Below are positions 17,002 to 25,201 of a stretch of 64,000 bases of DNA, one piece after another. A model generated the notes under the pieces. It was not told the DNA's origin. It was given only the letters and a program-made list of their open reading frames with translations, and made no database searches. Source of the stretch: Nocardiopsis sp. YSL2 (GTDB lineage Bacteria > Actinomycetota > Actinomycetes > Streptosporangiales > Streptosporangiaceae); the NCBI RefSeq assembly GCF_030555055.1, contig NZ_JAMOAO010000001.1, positions 5,890,001 to 5,954,000 of the forward strand. The letters are read 5' to 3'. The translations under genes were made by a program, and so were the position numbers. The first letter of the stretch is position 1; each line of letters starts with the position of its first letter.

Positions 17002-18429
17002 TCACCCGGTCCGGCAGGCCTGGCCCCGCAGTGCGAACGCCTCGGGAGTGCCGGCCTCGCCCCCGTGCGTGATCTGCATGCCGAAGGAGACCGACGCGCC
17101 CGGCGCGATGGTGCCGTTCCAGGCCGCGGGCGTCGCGGTGGCCTCGCTCCCGCTCTGGACGACCTGGGCGTTCCAGGCACCGGTGATCCGCTCACCGGGG
17201 GGCTGGGTCCACGTCAGCGACCACTCCGAGACGGCTGAGGCCCCGTCGTTGCGCACGGTGACGTCCACGACCGCGCCCTGGCCCCAGTGGGAGGTCACGT
17301 CGTAGGAGACCAGGCAGTCCTGTTCCCCCGGCTCCCCTGTCCCGGGGCCGCTGTCTCCTCCCAGGGCCTCGCTCACCGCCCAGTAGGCGGGTTTGGGAGC
17401 GTAGGACTCGTCGATCGGGAGTGCGGCGCCCTGTCCCTCGAAGACGTCGGGCACCCAGGAGTGGGCGTCGGTGACGCCCCACACGGAGACGCCGGAGCAG
17501 CCGGGGACCGACAGGCAGGCGTCCATGACACGTGCGTAGTCGGCGGCCTGGCGGTCGAGCTTGTCCTGGGTGACGGGCAGGTCCATCCTGATGTCCAGCT
17601 CGGTGATGACCACCTCCAGCCCCAGGTCCGTGAAGCGCTCGATGTTCTGGCGCACGTCGCCGGGGACCTGGCCGACGACCAGGTGGCCCTGGATGCCGAT
17701 CCCGTCCAGCGGCACGCCCTGGTCGAGGAGGGACTCGGCCAGCGCGTACATCCCGTCGCTCTTGGCGTTGATCCCCTCGATGTTGTAGTCGTTGACGAAC
17801 AGCCGGGCGTCCGGGTCGACCGCGTCGGCGGTGGTGAGGGCCTGGGCGACGTAGTCCTCGCCCAGCGTCCGGTGGAAGACCGAGTCGCGGAAGGTGCCGT
17901 CCTCGTTGAAGGGCTCGTTGACCACGTCCCAGGTGGCGATCTCCCCGGCGTAGCGGCCCATGGTGGTCTCGATGTGGTCGTCGGTGAGGGCGGTGAGCTC
18001 CTGGGCGGAGAAGCCGCCGTCCTCCACCCAGGAGGGGAGCTGGCTGTGCCAGACCAGCGTGTGGCCGTGCACCCGCTGGTCGTTGGCCCGCGCGAACTCC
18101 ATGACCCGGTCGGCGTTGGCGAAGGAGTACTGCCCGCGCTGCGGCTGGACCGACTCCCACTTGAGGGAGTTCTCGTGGGTGATGGTGTTGAACTCGGTGG
18201 CGGCGGTGGCGGCGTAGACCTGCTGGTCGAGCAGGTGCGCTGAGACGGCGGTGCCCATCCTCAGGCCGAGTCGGTCGGCCGGCTCGCGCAGCCCGCTCTG
18301 CTCCGCCGCCGGTTCGGCGGCGGGCTCGGCCGGCGCCGCGTGGGCGGCCGTGGCCGTCCCCGCCGCGAGCGCGCAGCCGAGTGCGACGGCCGCCAGCGCC
18401 CTGGCGCGTGTGCGTGTCCTGCCTGGCAT
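17002..18429 (-). CDS. Secreted GH10 endo-1,4-beta-xylanase with C-terminal CBM2
   Basis: A 475-residue secreted enzyme that hydrolyses xylan backbones. The signal peptide covers about residues 1-32 (ATAAHAA). The GH10 (beta/alpha)8 barrel spans about 45-355 and holds the segments THENSLKWESVQP and GHTLVWHSQLP. The acid/base is Glu172 in WDVVNEPFNE and the nucleophile is Glu277 in VVITELDIRM. A short, non-repetitive Gly/Glu linker and a CBM2 (about 372-475) follow. The start is ATG 18429 with GAGG about 9 bases upstream. It lies 99 bp downstream of the GH48 gene, with a long hairpin between them. Confidence 0.95.
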   Translation of the reverse strand: MPGRTRTRARALAAVALGCALAAGTATAAHAAPAEPAAEPAAEQSGLREPADRLGLRMGTAVSAHLLDQQVYAATAATEFNTITHENSLKWESVQPQRGQYSFANADRVMEFARANDQRVHGHTLVWHSQLPSWVEDGGFSAQELTALTDDHIETTMGRYAGEIATWDVVNEPFNEDGTFRDSVFHRTLGEDYVAQALTTADAVDPDARLFVNDYNIEGINAKSDGMYALAESLLDQGVPLDGIGIQGHLVVGQVPGDVRQNIERFTDLGLEVVITELDIRMDLPVTQDKLDRQAADYARVMDACLSVPGCSGVSVWGVTDAHSWVPDVFEGQGAALPIDESYAPKPAYWAVSEALGGDSGPGTGEPGEQDCLVSYDVTSHWGQGAVVDVTVRNDGASAVSEWSLTWTQPPGERITGAWNAQVVQSGSEATATPAAWNGTIAPGASVSFGMQITHGGEAGTPEAFALRGQACRTG

Positions 18430-18465
18430 GGGGGATCCTCGGGGTCGTCGTGGTCCGTGGGGGGT

Positions 18466-18502
18466 GGGGCCGGACGCCGGGTGGGGGTCGGCGTCCGGCC
18501 CC
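18466..18502. terminator. 13-bp perfect hairpin between GH48 and GH10 genes
   Basis: GGGGCCGGACGCC and GGCGTCCGGCCCC form a perfect 13-bp stem with an 11-base loop. It lies 26 bases downstream of the GH48 stop and 36 bases before the GH10 start. It could end most GH48 transcripts and set the GH48:GH10 ratio. Confidence 0.6.
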
Positions 18503-18528
18503 GGAGGGGCGGTCCGCGGGATCGCGGA

Positions 18529-21024
18529 TCAGCCGGTGGCGCAGGCCTCGCCGTCCAGCGCGAACGCCTCGGGCACGTCGGCCTGGCCCGTGTGGGTCAG
18601 TTGGAAGCCGAAGGAGGTCTGGCCCCCGGCGGCGATGGTGCTGTTCCAACCGACGGGTGTGGCGGTGACCGTGCCGCCCGACTGGTCGATCTCCGCGTTC
18701 CAGGCCCCGGTGATCTCCTCGCCCGGGGGGCGAGCCCAGGTCAGGGCCCAGTCCTCGGCGTCGGCGTCGCCGGTGTTGCGCACGGTGACGTTCACGGTCG
18801 CGCCCTGGTTCCACTCGGAGGTGACGTCATAGGCGACCTCGCAGGAACCGGTCGGCTCGGGGTCCGGGCTCGGACTGGGGCTCGGGTCCGGGCTCGGACT
18901 GGGGCTCGGGCTGGGGTCGGGATCCGGGTCGGAGCCGCCGAACAGCTCACCGTGCGTGGCCAGGGCCGTGGCCACGTCGACCTGGGCCCAGAACCGGTGG
19001 TAGGTGAACTCCGGAGCCGGGCCGCCGTCCAGGTACTCCTGGACCCGGGGCCAGTCGGGGTCGTCCTCGACGAAGGAGCGGATGGAGGCGAAGGTGGAGT
19101 CGGAGTCGACCACGTCGCCGTTGGGCATCTGCCCGGACCAGCCCTCGGGCACGTAGAGTCCGCCGTTCGGCGCGTCGAAGGCGTCGTCGAACCGCTCGTA
19201 GTCGGCCCGCACCTCCGGCACGGCCACGCCCAGGTCGTCCTGGTGCGCCAGCAGCGCGTCCAGCAGGCCCTCGGCGGTCTCCAGCGACGCCTCGTCGCCG
19301 GTGGCGTCCGCGTAGTGCATGAGGGTCTTGGCCAGGCCGGCGGCGATACCGACGTCCTGGTTGTGCGAGACGACCTCCACGTTCAGGTCCGGGTTGCCGG
19401 TGGGCGTGCCGTTCCAGTCGTCGGGGGCGCCGCTCCACTCCATCTCGGCCGGGACGGCGAACTCGCCGTCGGGGCCGACCGTGGTGTTCTCTATCGCCCA
19501 GGGCACCCACGCGTCGAGGATGTCGCCTGCGCGCTCGTCCCCGGTGATGCGGTGGTACTCGGCCACGCGCTCGATGTCCCAGACCTGGAAGCCGAACCAC
19601 TGGTTGGACGGCGGGTCGTGCCACACGGGCTTCTCGTCGTAGAACATGCCGTAGAAGGTGGGGGTGCCCGCGGGCGGCTCGGAGTAGTCGCCCTCCCAGC
19701 TGTTGGTCGCGCCGCCGGCGATACCGCCGTCGGAGGACTGCAGCCACTGCAGGAACTCCAACTGCCGGTCGAGGCTGATGCCCCAGTCCTCGGCACCGGT
19801 CGCCGACTCCGGGCGCAGGGCGTCGACCTCCGAGAGCGCGTAGGCGGCCATCACGTTCTGGTAGCCCTGGTGGGCGGCCGAGCCGCCGATCCGCCAGGCC
19901 CAGGGGTACTCGGCGCTCTCCAGCGCGCCGCCCCAGGAGTAGTACCAGGCCATGAGGTAGTGCGCCGACTCCTTGCCCGATCCGGGCGGGCAGGACGCGG
20001 CGTCGACGCAGTCGCCGATCTGCTTGAAGTACTTGTCGAACATCGCGTACCGCAGGTAGTCGCCCATCTTCGCCGCGTCGGAGACGCTGTCGGCGATGGC
20101 GGAGGCGTTGCCCTGCTCGCCGGCCCACTCGTGCGCGAGGTAGGCGACCTGAACGGCCCGGGCGTCGGCGTCGGGCGCGTTGGTGTAGCGCCACTGCTCG
20201 GAGTAGGCCTGGTCCTCCACGAACAGGTCGAGGAACCCGTTCTCCCCGCCGTGCTCGAAGGTCTCGCAGGAGGGGTGGGGGACGGCCTCCCACACGGACT
20301 CGTTGGAGCCGCGCTGGAAGGTGTTGATGTAGGCGGGGGCGTCGTCGCTGCCGTCACCGCAGAAGCCGTAGCCGTAGATGTTGTCCACGTCCAGCAGCCA
20401 GTGCATCCCGTAGACCTCGTCGGTGCCGTAGGTGCTGCTCAGCTCGTCGGCGAGGGGGTCCCGGCCGGGCTGCACCCCGGGGGTGGTCGGCATCGGGTAG
20501 TCGTCGGGCGAGAGCGACTCGGGGATGTAGGAGGCCGGGGTGGAGGGGTCGTAGGAGCCGTTGGTGGGCTGGTCGGCGGTGGAGGGGATGATGAAGGCCT
20601 CCATCGACGCCCAGGCGTCGTTGAAGGGCTGCCAGTCACCGGAGACGCGGCCGTAGGTGGCCTCCAGCCAGAGGTAGTAGCTGTAGGCCTCCGAGGTCGT
20701 GGCGTGCCCGGTGTCGGGCGCCTCCACGATCAGCTTCTCCACCGAGTGGTAGGGGACGAGGAGCCCGTCGAACTCGCGGAAGTAGCCGCTGGCGGGGTCC
20801 TTGATGGTGTCGTACTGCTCCAGGAAGGCCGACTCGTACTGCGTCAGCTCGGGATTCTCACGCTGGACCCTCTCGGCGACCGGTGTGTACTCGTAGTCCG
20901 CGGTGGGGGCGGGTTCGGCCTGGACGGACACGGTGGTCAGCAGGGCCGCCGTGAGGGCGGTGCCCAGGGCCGCTGGGAGGGGCCACCGCCGTCTGCGGCG
21001 GGGCCGGGATACGTGCGTGGTCAC
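18529..21024 (-). CDS. Secreted GH48 reducing-end cellobiohydrolase with C-terminal CBM2
   Basis: An 831-residue secreted processive exocellulase, the central enzyme of many bacterial cellulolytic systems. The signal peptide is residues 1-36 (ending SVQA). The GH48 (alpha/alpha)6 domain covers about 40-700. The block PYHSVEKLIVEAPDTGH near residues 91-107, followed by TTSEAYSYYLWLEA, contains the catalytic-acid glutamate region of the family. A DPDPSPSPSP linker (about 703-726) and a CBM2 (about 728-831) complete the protein. The start is GTG 21024 (TTHVSRPRRR), with GAGGAGG 7 bases upstream. An ATG overlapping that ribosome-binding site is in another frame. It is the first gene of the cluster and is preceded by tandem CelR boxes. 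Confidence 0.95.
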   Translation of the reverse strand: MTTHVSRPRRRRRWPLPAALGTALTAALLTTVSVQAEPAPTADYEYTPVAERVQRENPELTQYESAFLEQYDTIKDPASGYFREFDGLLVPYHSVEKLIVEAPDTGHATTSEAYSYYLWLEATYGRVSGDWQPFNDAWASMEAFIIPSTADQPTNGSYDPSTPASYIPESLSPDDYPMPTTPGVQPGRDPLADELSSTYGTDEVYGMHWLLDVDNIYGYGFCGDGSDDAPAYINTFQRGSNESVWEAVPHPSCETFEHGGENGFLDLFVEDQAYSEQWRYTNAPDADARAVQVAYLAHEWAGEQGNASAIADSVSDAAKMGDYLRYAMFDKYFKQIGDCVDAASCPPGSGKESAHYLMAWYYSWGGALESAEYPWAWRIGGSAAHQGYQNVMAAYALSEVDALRPESATGAEDWGISLDRQLEFLQWLQSSDGGIAGGATNSWEGDYSEPPAGTPTFYGMFYDEKPVWHDPPSNQWFGFQVWDIERVAEYHRITGDERAGDILDAWVPWAIENTTVGPDGEFAVPAEMEWSGAPDDWNGTPTGNPDLNVEVVSHNQDVGIAAGLAKTLMHYADATGDEASLETAEGLLDALLAHQDDLGVAVPEVRADYERFDDAFDAPNGGLYVPEGWSGQMPNGDVVDSDSTFASIRSFVEDDPDWPRVQEYLDGGPAPEFTYHRFWAQVDVATALATHGELFGGSDPDPDPSPSPSPSPDPSPSPSPDPEPTGSCEVAYDVTSEWNQGATVNVTVRNTGDADAEDWALTWARPPGEEITGAWNAEIDQSGGTVTATPVGWNSTIAAGGQTSFGFQLTHTGQADVPEAFALDGEACATG

Positions 21025-21223
21025 TGCGCATCCTCCTCGGGTGGTGCTCGTTCCCGGATGCCGCGGAGCGGGGCGCGGGCCCCGGCCGCGACGCGGCCGG
21101 GGCGGAGGGCGCCTCGGCGTGGGCAGTGGGGCCGAGACCTTGGGGGGTGGGGGGGTTCGGGGAGTGCGGGGGGTGGGGAATGTGGGACCGTCCGAACCGG
21201 GTCGGCGCTGTCCCGGTTCGACC

Positions 21224-21254
21224 TGGGAGCGCTCCCGCCACGGGAGCGCTCCCA
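21224..21254. promoter_or_regulatory. Tandem CelR/CebR operators upstream of GH48 gene
   Basis: TGGGAGCGCTCCCG (21224-21237) and CGGGAGCGCTCCCA (21241-21254) each match the 14-bp CelR/CebR consensus TGGGAGCGCTCCCA at 13 of 14 positions. The core GGGAGCGCTCCC is perfect in both. Their centres are 17 bp apart. CelR/CebR are LacI-family repressors released by cello-oligosaccharides. Both boxes lie downstream of the predicted -10 at 21266-21271, placing them over the transcription start and leader. Confidence 0.85.
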
Positions 21255-21265
21255 GCAGTGCCGAA

Positions 21266-21294
21266 AAGTTAACACCGTAGTAAAGCCGCTGCAA
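21266..21294 (-). promoter_or_regulatory. Predicted promoter of GH48 gene
   Basis: On the minus strand TTGCAG (21294-21289) and TAACTT (21271-21266) are separated by 17 bases, a sigma-70-like arrangement. The surrounding 45 bases are unusually AT-rich for this genome. The CelR boxes begin 11 bases downstream of the -10. Confidence 0.5.
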
Positions 21295-21415
21295 TGGGTG
21301 TAACGAGAAGGATTGCGCGCCGGTCTCACACCTCGCGCACGGCCGCGCGGGCGCCGCGCGCGGGTGTGGGGGCGACGTGGCTGGTGGCGGCCGCCGTCGG
21401 CCGCCACCAGCCACC

Positions 21416-22081
21416 TCACACGGACAGGTCCGCCTCGGGCGCGGGCAGTGTCGGCAGCCGGTGCGCGACGGCGCTCGGATCGCCGCTCCAGTCCATGGCG
21501 GCGATCTGCCGCAGGCTGCGGCGGCCGGTCGCGGCGCGCGCGAGCTCGAAGGCCTCGGCCCGCCACTCCAGGTCGTCGCGCTCGCCCAAGCGCCATTCCT
21601 GACCGGTGTCGACGGCGACGACGCGCACCCCCGGCAGGCCCGGGTCCCAGCCGCGGGCCAGCCCGCCCAGGACGAAGTGCGCGAGCCGATCGGCGTCCCG
21701 CGTCTGCGCGCCCAGGCCCAGCGCGCCGCGGACGTCGTTCTCGTGGTGCCACACGTCCAGGACGGGCAGCCGGTAGCGCGCGCGGGTCTCGCGCGCGAAG
21801 ACCTCCAGCAGGGCGGGGGTCTCACGGCGCCATTCCGCGCACACGGCGCCCAGGTCGGCATCGGCGCGTTCGGCGACCTGGCGGGCCGTTGCGGCGTCGT
21901 CGGCGGGCGGCACCTGGCCGGCGGCCACGTCGGCGCACACGCCCGCCAGATGGGCGTAGGTCTGCAGGACCGTCCAGTCCGGCAGGGCGGGCACGGGGGT
22001 GGCGAGCCGCTCGGCCGTCAGCTCTGCGGCCAGGTCGAGCAGGCGGGCCTGGCAACGGGTGTACACACTCGCTGAGTCCAT
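21416..22081 (-). CDS. Mycothiol-dependent maleylpyruvate isomerase family protein (DinB-like)
   Basis: A 221-residue protein of the DinB/MDMPI helical-bundle superfamily, confined largely to mycothiol-producing actinobacteria. The N-terminal bundle contains PDWTVLQTYAHLAGVCADV, with the metal-ligand histidine, and the middle contains LDVWHHENDVRGALGLG, with further histidines. These are the expected positions for a zinc site. The length and the small C-terminal domain fit the TIGR03083 group. The substrate is unknown; most members are unassigned thiol-dependent isomerases or transferases. The start is ATG 22081. It is isolated between the GH48 promoter region and a NUDIX remnant. Confidence 0.75.
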   Translation of the reverse strand: MDSASVYTRCQARLLDLAAELTAERLATPVPALPDWTVLQTYAHLAGVCADVAAGQVPPADDAATARQVAERADADLGAVCAEWRRETPALLEVFARETRARYRLPVLDVWHHENDVRGALGLGAQTRDADRLAHFVLGGLARGWDPGLPGVRVVAVDTGQEWRLGERDDLEWRAEAFELARAATGRRSLRQIAAMDWSGDPSAVAHRLPTLPAPEADLSV

Positions 22082-22147
22082 GCCGCCACGCTACCGAACG
22101 CCGTTCGGGCTCCGGGGGCCGGGCCGAGCGGTCGGGGGGGGCAGTCG

Positions 22148-22290
22148 TACAGGCGGCCCACCAGCGCGCTGTGCCGGAACACTAGCAACCGGCCCGCGCG
22201 CACGACGTAGCACAGCACTTTGTCCTTGAGCGTCTTCTCGGGCGCGGGAACCTCGTTGGGTGGGGATGCGCGGGGGGATGCCGCGGTCAC
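22148..22290 (-). pseudogene. NUDIX hydrolase N-terminal remnant
   Basis: A GTG-started frame at 22290 reads EKTLKDKVLCYVVRAGRLLV then FRH. This resembles the first strand and loop of actinobacterial NUDIX hydrolases (K-V-L-A-Y-x-x-R-x-x-R-L-L-V-F-R-H). The NUDIX box that should follow is missing, and the frame degenerates into a proline/arginine-rich run overlapping the mycothiol enzyme gene. It looks like a 3'-truncated gene. The similarity covers only about 23 residues, so this is tentative. Confidence 0.4.
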
Positions 22291-22302
22291 GGCGGTACGT
22301 GC

Positions 22303-25086
22303 TCAGTCGATGAGCCGGGCGAGATCCACCCGGGACCGGATACCGAGTTTGGCGTAGATGTTGCGCAGGTGGTGGTCGACCGTGCGCGGGCTCAGGAACA
22401 GCAGCGCCGCCACCTCCCGGTTGGTGGATCCCGTGGCGACGTGGCGGGCGATCTGCAGCTGTTGGGGGCTCAGCTCCCTGACGGGGTCGCGCTCACTCTG
22501 GGCGGGCCTGCCGCGCGTGGCGCGCAGTTCCGCTCGCGCCTGGTCGGCCCACGGACGGGCGCCCAGGAGCTCGAAGGACTCCAGGGCCGCGGTCAGGTGC
22601 TCGCGGGCCCCGGCCGGGTGGCGTTCGCGCCGCAGGTGGGAGCCGAACAGCAGCTGGGTCCGTGCCAGTTCGAGGTCGCAGTAGCCCGACGCGTGCAGCT
22701 CGACCGCCCGGCCGAAGAGTCGCGTGCTCTCCCGCCCCGAGCCGAGCAGGGCCCGGCAGCGCAGCGCCAGGGCGCGGGCGGAGGCCTCACCGGTGGCCTC
22801 GGCCCAGCGCTCGAAGGTGGTGACGGCCGAGCGCACGGCCTCGGCACGGTCGGGGCCGGGTGCGGTCGCGGCGCCGCGCATGGTCGACTCGACCAGGTGC
22901 GGGGTGCTCAACAGGTGTACGGCCGTGTGGCCGCGGCCCGGGCCGGCCCGGCGCAGGGAGACCAGGCGCGCGGCGGCTTCGTCCACCCGGCCCAGGCCCA
23001 GGTCCAGCAGGGCCAGCGCCCAGGAGGCCAGCCCCGCGGGCAGACCGAGGTCGTGGGAGTCGGCCAGGGCCAGGGCCGCGCCCGCCTGGTCCCGGCAGGC
23101 GTCCGCCTCGCCGTGGATCGCGGCCAGCAGGGCGAGCCCGGCGCGGTGGTGGCCGGCGCAGTTGTCCTGCCCGGTGGCCTGGGCCAGCCGCAGCCCCTCG
23201 GTGGCGCCGGCCTCGGCGAGGGAGAGGCGGCCCAGCCAGAGCTCGGCGTAGGTGCGGAACTCCAGGGCCCGGGGGACGAGGGAGGCGGCCCCGGTACGCC
23301 GCGCCTGGTCGGCCGCCCGGCCGGCGAGGGCGCCCGCGCTCAGGTTGTCGCCGCACAGGAGTCCGGCGATGCCGCCCAGGAGGAGGTGTTGGGGGTCGTC
23401 GGTGCCGTCGGCCTCCGCCATCACGCGGCGCAGGGCGGCCACGCCCTCGGTGTGGCGGCCCTGGAAGAGGTCGGCCTTGCCCGACATGTAGTCGAGGATG
23501 AGGCGGTCCTGGGACCGGTGGCCGCTCCCGTGGAGGGAGAGTGCCCGCTCGGCGGTGGCGAAGTAGCGGGTGTGGTCGCCGGACAGACAGCAGGCCTCCC
23601 CCGCCTGGTGGAGGGCGCGCAGCGCCAGGGCGCTGTCGCGGCGGGGCAGGCGGTCGGCAAAGGTCCGCAGGCGTTGGAAGGCGGCGATGGCCACGCCCGA
23701 GCGCAGTTCCATGTCGGCGCGTACGAGTTCGACGTGTTCGCGCACGGGACCCGCCGCGCCGCCCAGGGCGGGTAGCTCGTCGCCGACCCGTTCCAGGAGG
23801 CGCAGGGTGCGGGGGTGGTTGCCGGACAGCCAGGCCGCGCGGGCCGACTCGGCCAGGCGCATGGCGCGGGTGGCGGCGGCGGGTGTCAGGTCGGCGGCGC
23901 GTTCGAACAGCACCGAGGCGGGGGCGTGCCCGCGCTGCCCCATCCGCTCCAGTGCGCTCAGGCGCAGGTCCGCGGCGGTGGGCTCGTCCGGGGCGGTGCG
24001 TGCGGCGGCCCGGTGCCAGGCGGTGTCGGCCGGGGCTCGCCGGGCGAGGGCGAGGTGGGCGGCGTGCCGTTCGGCGGCGGGCAGGCCGTGGTAGAGGGCG
24101 GGGCCGACCAGTGGGTGGGCCAGCGCGGTGCGTCCGCCGTCCTGGCGGACCAGCCCGGCGTGTTCGGCCGGCTCCCACCACGGGACCGGGTCGTCCTCCT
24201 GCGGGGACCCGGACCGTGCGGCCGGGGCGGGGCCGGAGGTCGCGGGGTCGGCCGCCAACAGCAGGAGCCGGTGGCGGACGGACGCGGGCAGTCGGCGGGC
24301 CCGGCCGGTGTAGGTGTCGGTCAGGTCGCCGCGAGAGCGGGGTGGGCGGCCCAGGTCGGCGGCTCCGGAGCGCTCGTCGGGGCCTGCGGCGGCCAGGAGT
24401 TCGAGTGCGGCCCGCGGATTGCCCTGGGCGAGGGTCGCGAGCTCGGCTCTGGCGGTGTCGGCCAGGGGGCTGTGCGCCGCGGCCGCGTCGAGGAGGTGCC
24501 CGGTGCTCTCCCGGTCCAGGGGTTCCAGGTCCAGGACGGGGATGCCGCCGGGTGCCTCGTGGGTTCCGGCCTCGGCGGACAGGAGGGCGGCCACGCCCTC
24601 GTCGGCGAGCCGCCGCCCGGCGAAGGCGAGCACCTCCCGGGAGGGCGCGTCCATCAGGTGGACGTCGTCCGCGCAGATGAGCACGGGGTGCTCCGCGGCG
24701 ATCTCGGTGATCAGTCCCAGGACCGCCACCGACAGCAGGAAGGGCCGGTCCGTGTGGCCGCACTCCAGGGACCGGTGGAGGGCCTCGCGTTGGGCCGTCG
24801 GCAGGCGCGGCAGGTACGGCATCGCGGGGCGCAGGAGCTGGTGCAGGCCGGCGAAGGCCAGGTGGCGCTCCTCGGCCGCGGCGTGCGCGGCCAGCACGGT
24901 GAAGTCGGGGGCCTGTGCGCGGGCGTGGGCGAGCAGCGCGGACCTGCCCGAGCCGGGTGCGCCGCGGACCAGCAGGATCCGGCTCCGGCCGGAGCGGGCG
25001 GCCCGCAGCAGGTGGCGGGTGGCGGCGATTTCCTGGTCACGCCCGTACAGGGGGGCGACGCGTGTAAGCGGGGGCACGCGGGTCAC
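22303..25086 (-). CDS. Large LuxR-family (LAL/MalT-type) transcriptional regulator
   Basis: A 927-residue regulator. The N-terminal AAA/NACHT-like ATPase has Walker A GAPGSGRSA at 42-50 and Walker B PVLICADDVHLMD at 134-146. A long alpha-helical, TPR-like middle follows. The C-terminal LuxR-type helix-turn-helix contains LSPQQLQIARHVATGSTNRE and LFLSPRTVDHHLRNIYAKLG. An arginine (Arg48) replaces the invariant Walker A lysine, which may weaken ATP hydrolysis. The start is GTG 25086, with a poor ribosome-binding site. It diverges from the secreted lipase gene by 115 bp. In Streptomyces, LAL regulators adjacent to lipases (LipR type) activate them, so this one may control the lipase. Confidence 0.88.
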   Translation of the reverse strand: MTRVPPLTRVAPLYGRDQEIAATRHLLRAARSGRSRILLVRGAPGSGRSALLAHARAQAPDFTVLAAHAAAEERHLAFAGLHQLLRPAMPYLPRLPTAQREALHRSLECGHTDRPFLLSVAVLGLITEIAAEHPVLICADDVHLMDAPSREVLAFAGRRLADEGVAALLSAEAGTHEAPGGIPVLDLEPLDRESTGHLLDAAAAHSPLADTARAELATLAQGNPRAALELLAAAGPDERSGAADLGRPPRSRGDLTDTYTGRARRLPASVRHRLLLLAADPATSGPAPAARSGSPQEDDPVPWWEPAEHAGLVRQDGGRTALAHPLVGPALYHGLPAAERHAAHLALARRAPADTAWHRAAARTAPDEPTAADLRLSALERMGQRGHAPASVLFERAADLTPAAATRAMRLAESARAAWLSGNHPRTLRLLERVGDELPALGGAAGPVREHVELVRADMELRSGVAIAAFQRLRTFADRLPRRDSALALRALHQAGEACCLSGDHTRYFATAERALSLHGSGHRSQDRLILDYMSGKADLFQGRHTEGVAALRRVMAEADGTDDPQHLLLGGIAGLLCGDNLSAGALAGRAADQARRTGAASLVPRALEFRTYAELWLGRLSLAEAGATEGLRLAQATGQDNCAGHHRAGLALLAAIHGEADACRDQAGAALALADSHDLGLPAGLASWALALLDLGLGRVDEAAARLVSLRRAGPGRGHTAVHLLSTPHLVESTMRGAATAPGPDRAEAVRSAVTTFERWAEATGEASARALALRCRALLGSGRESTRLFGRAVELHASGYCDLELARTQLLFGSHLRRERHPAGAREHLTAALESFELLGARPWADQARAELRATRGRPAQSERDPVRELSPQQLQIARHVATGSTNREVAALLFLSPRTVDHHLRNIYAKLGIRSRVDLARLID

Positions 25087-25201
25087 GGAAAAGAAGTTAC
25101 CCGCGAGTTAAAGAGCTGTAAAGGGACCGGCGGTTCAGCCGATGCGCTCTCTGTGAGCGGGAGCACACACTCGAGTCTCCCCCACCCCTTCCGGAGTCAC
25201 C

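Noticed and set aside
14630-18930. Repeated DPSPSP/DPTPSP coding segments that look like tandem repeats
   Set aside because: They encode flexible linkers between catalytic domains and CBM2 in the GH48, GH5 and LPMO proteins. They are not CRISPR or mobile repeats.
18340-21303. A 987-codon plus-strand open frame opposite the GH48 gene
   Set aside because: It is antisense to a full GH48 enzyme, has a valine/glycine/aspartate-rich low-complexity product and no domain. Its length is due to GC-biased third positions on the other strand.
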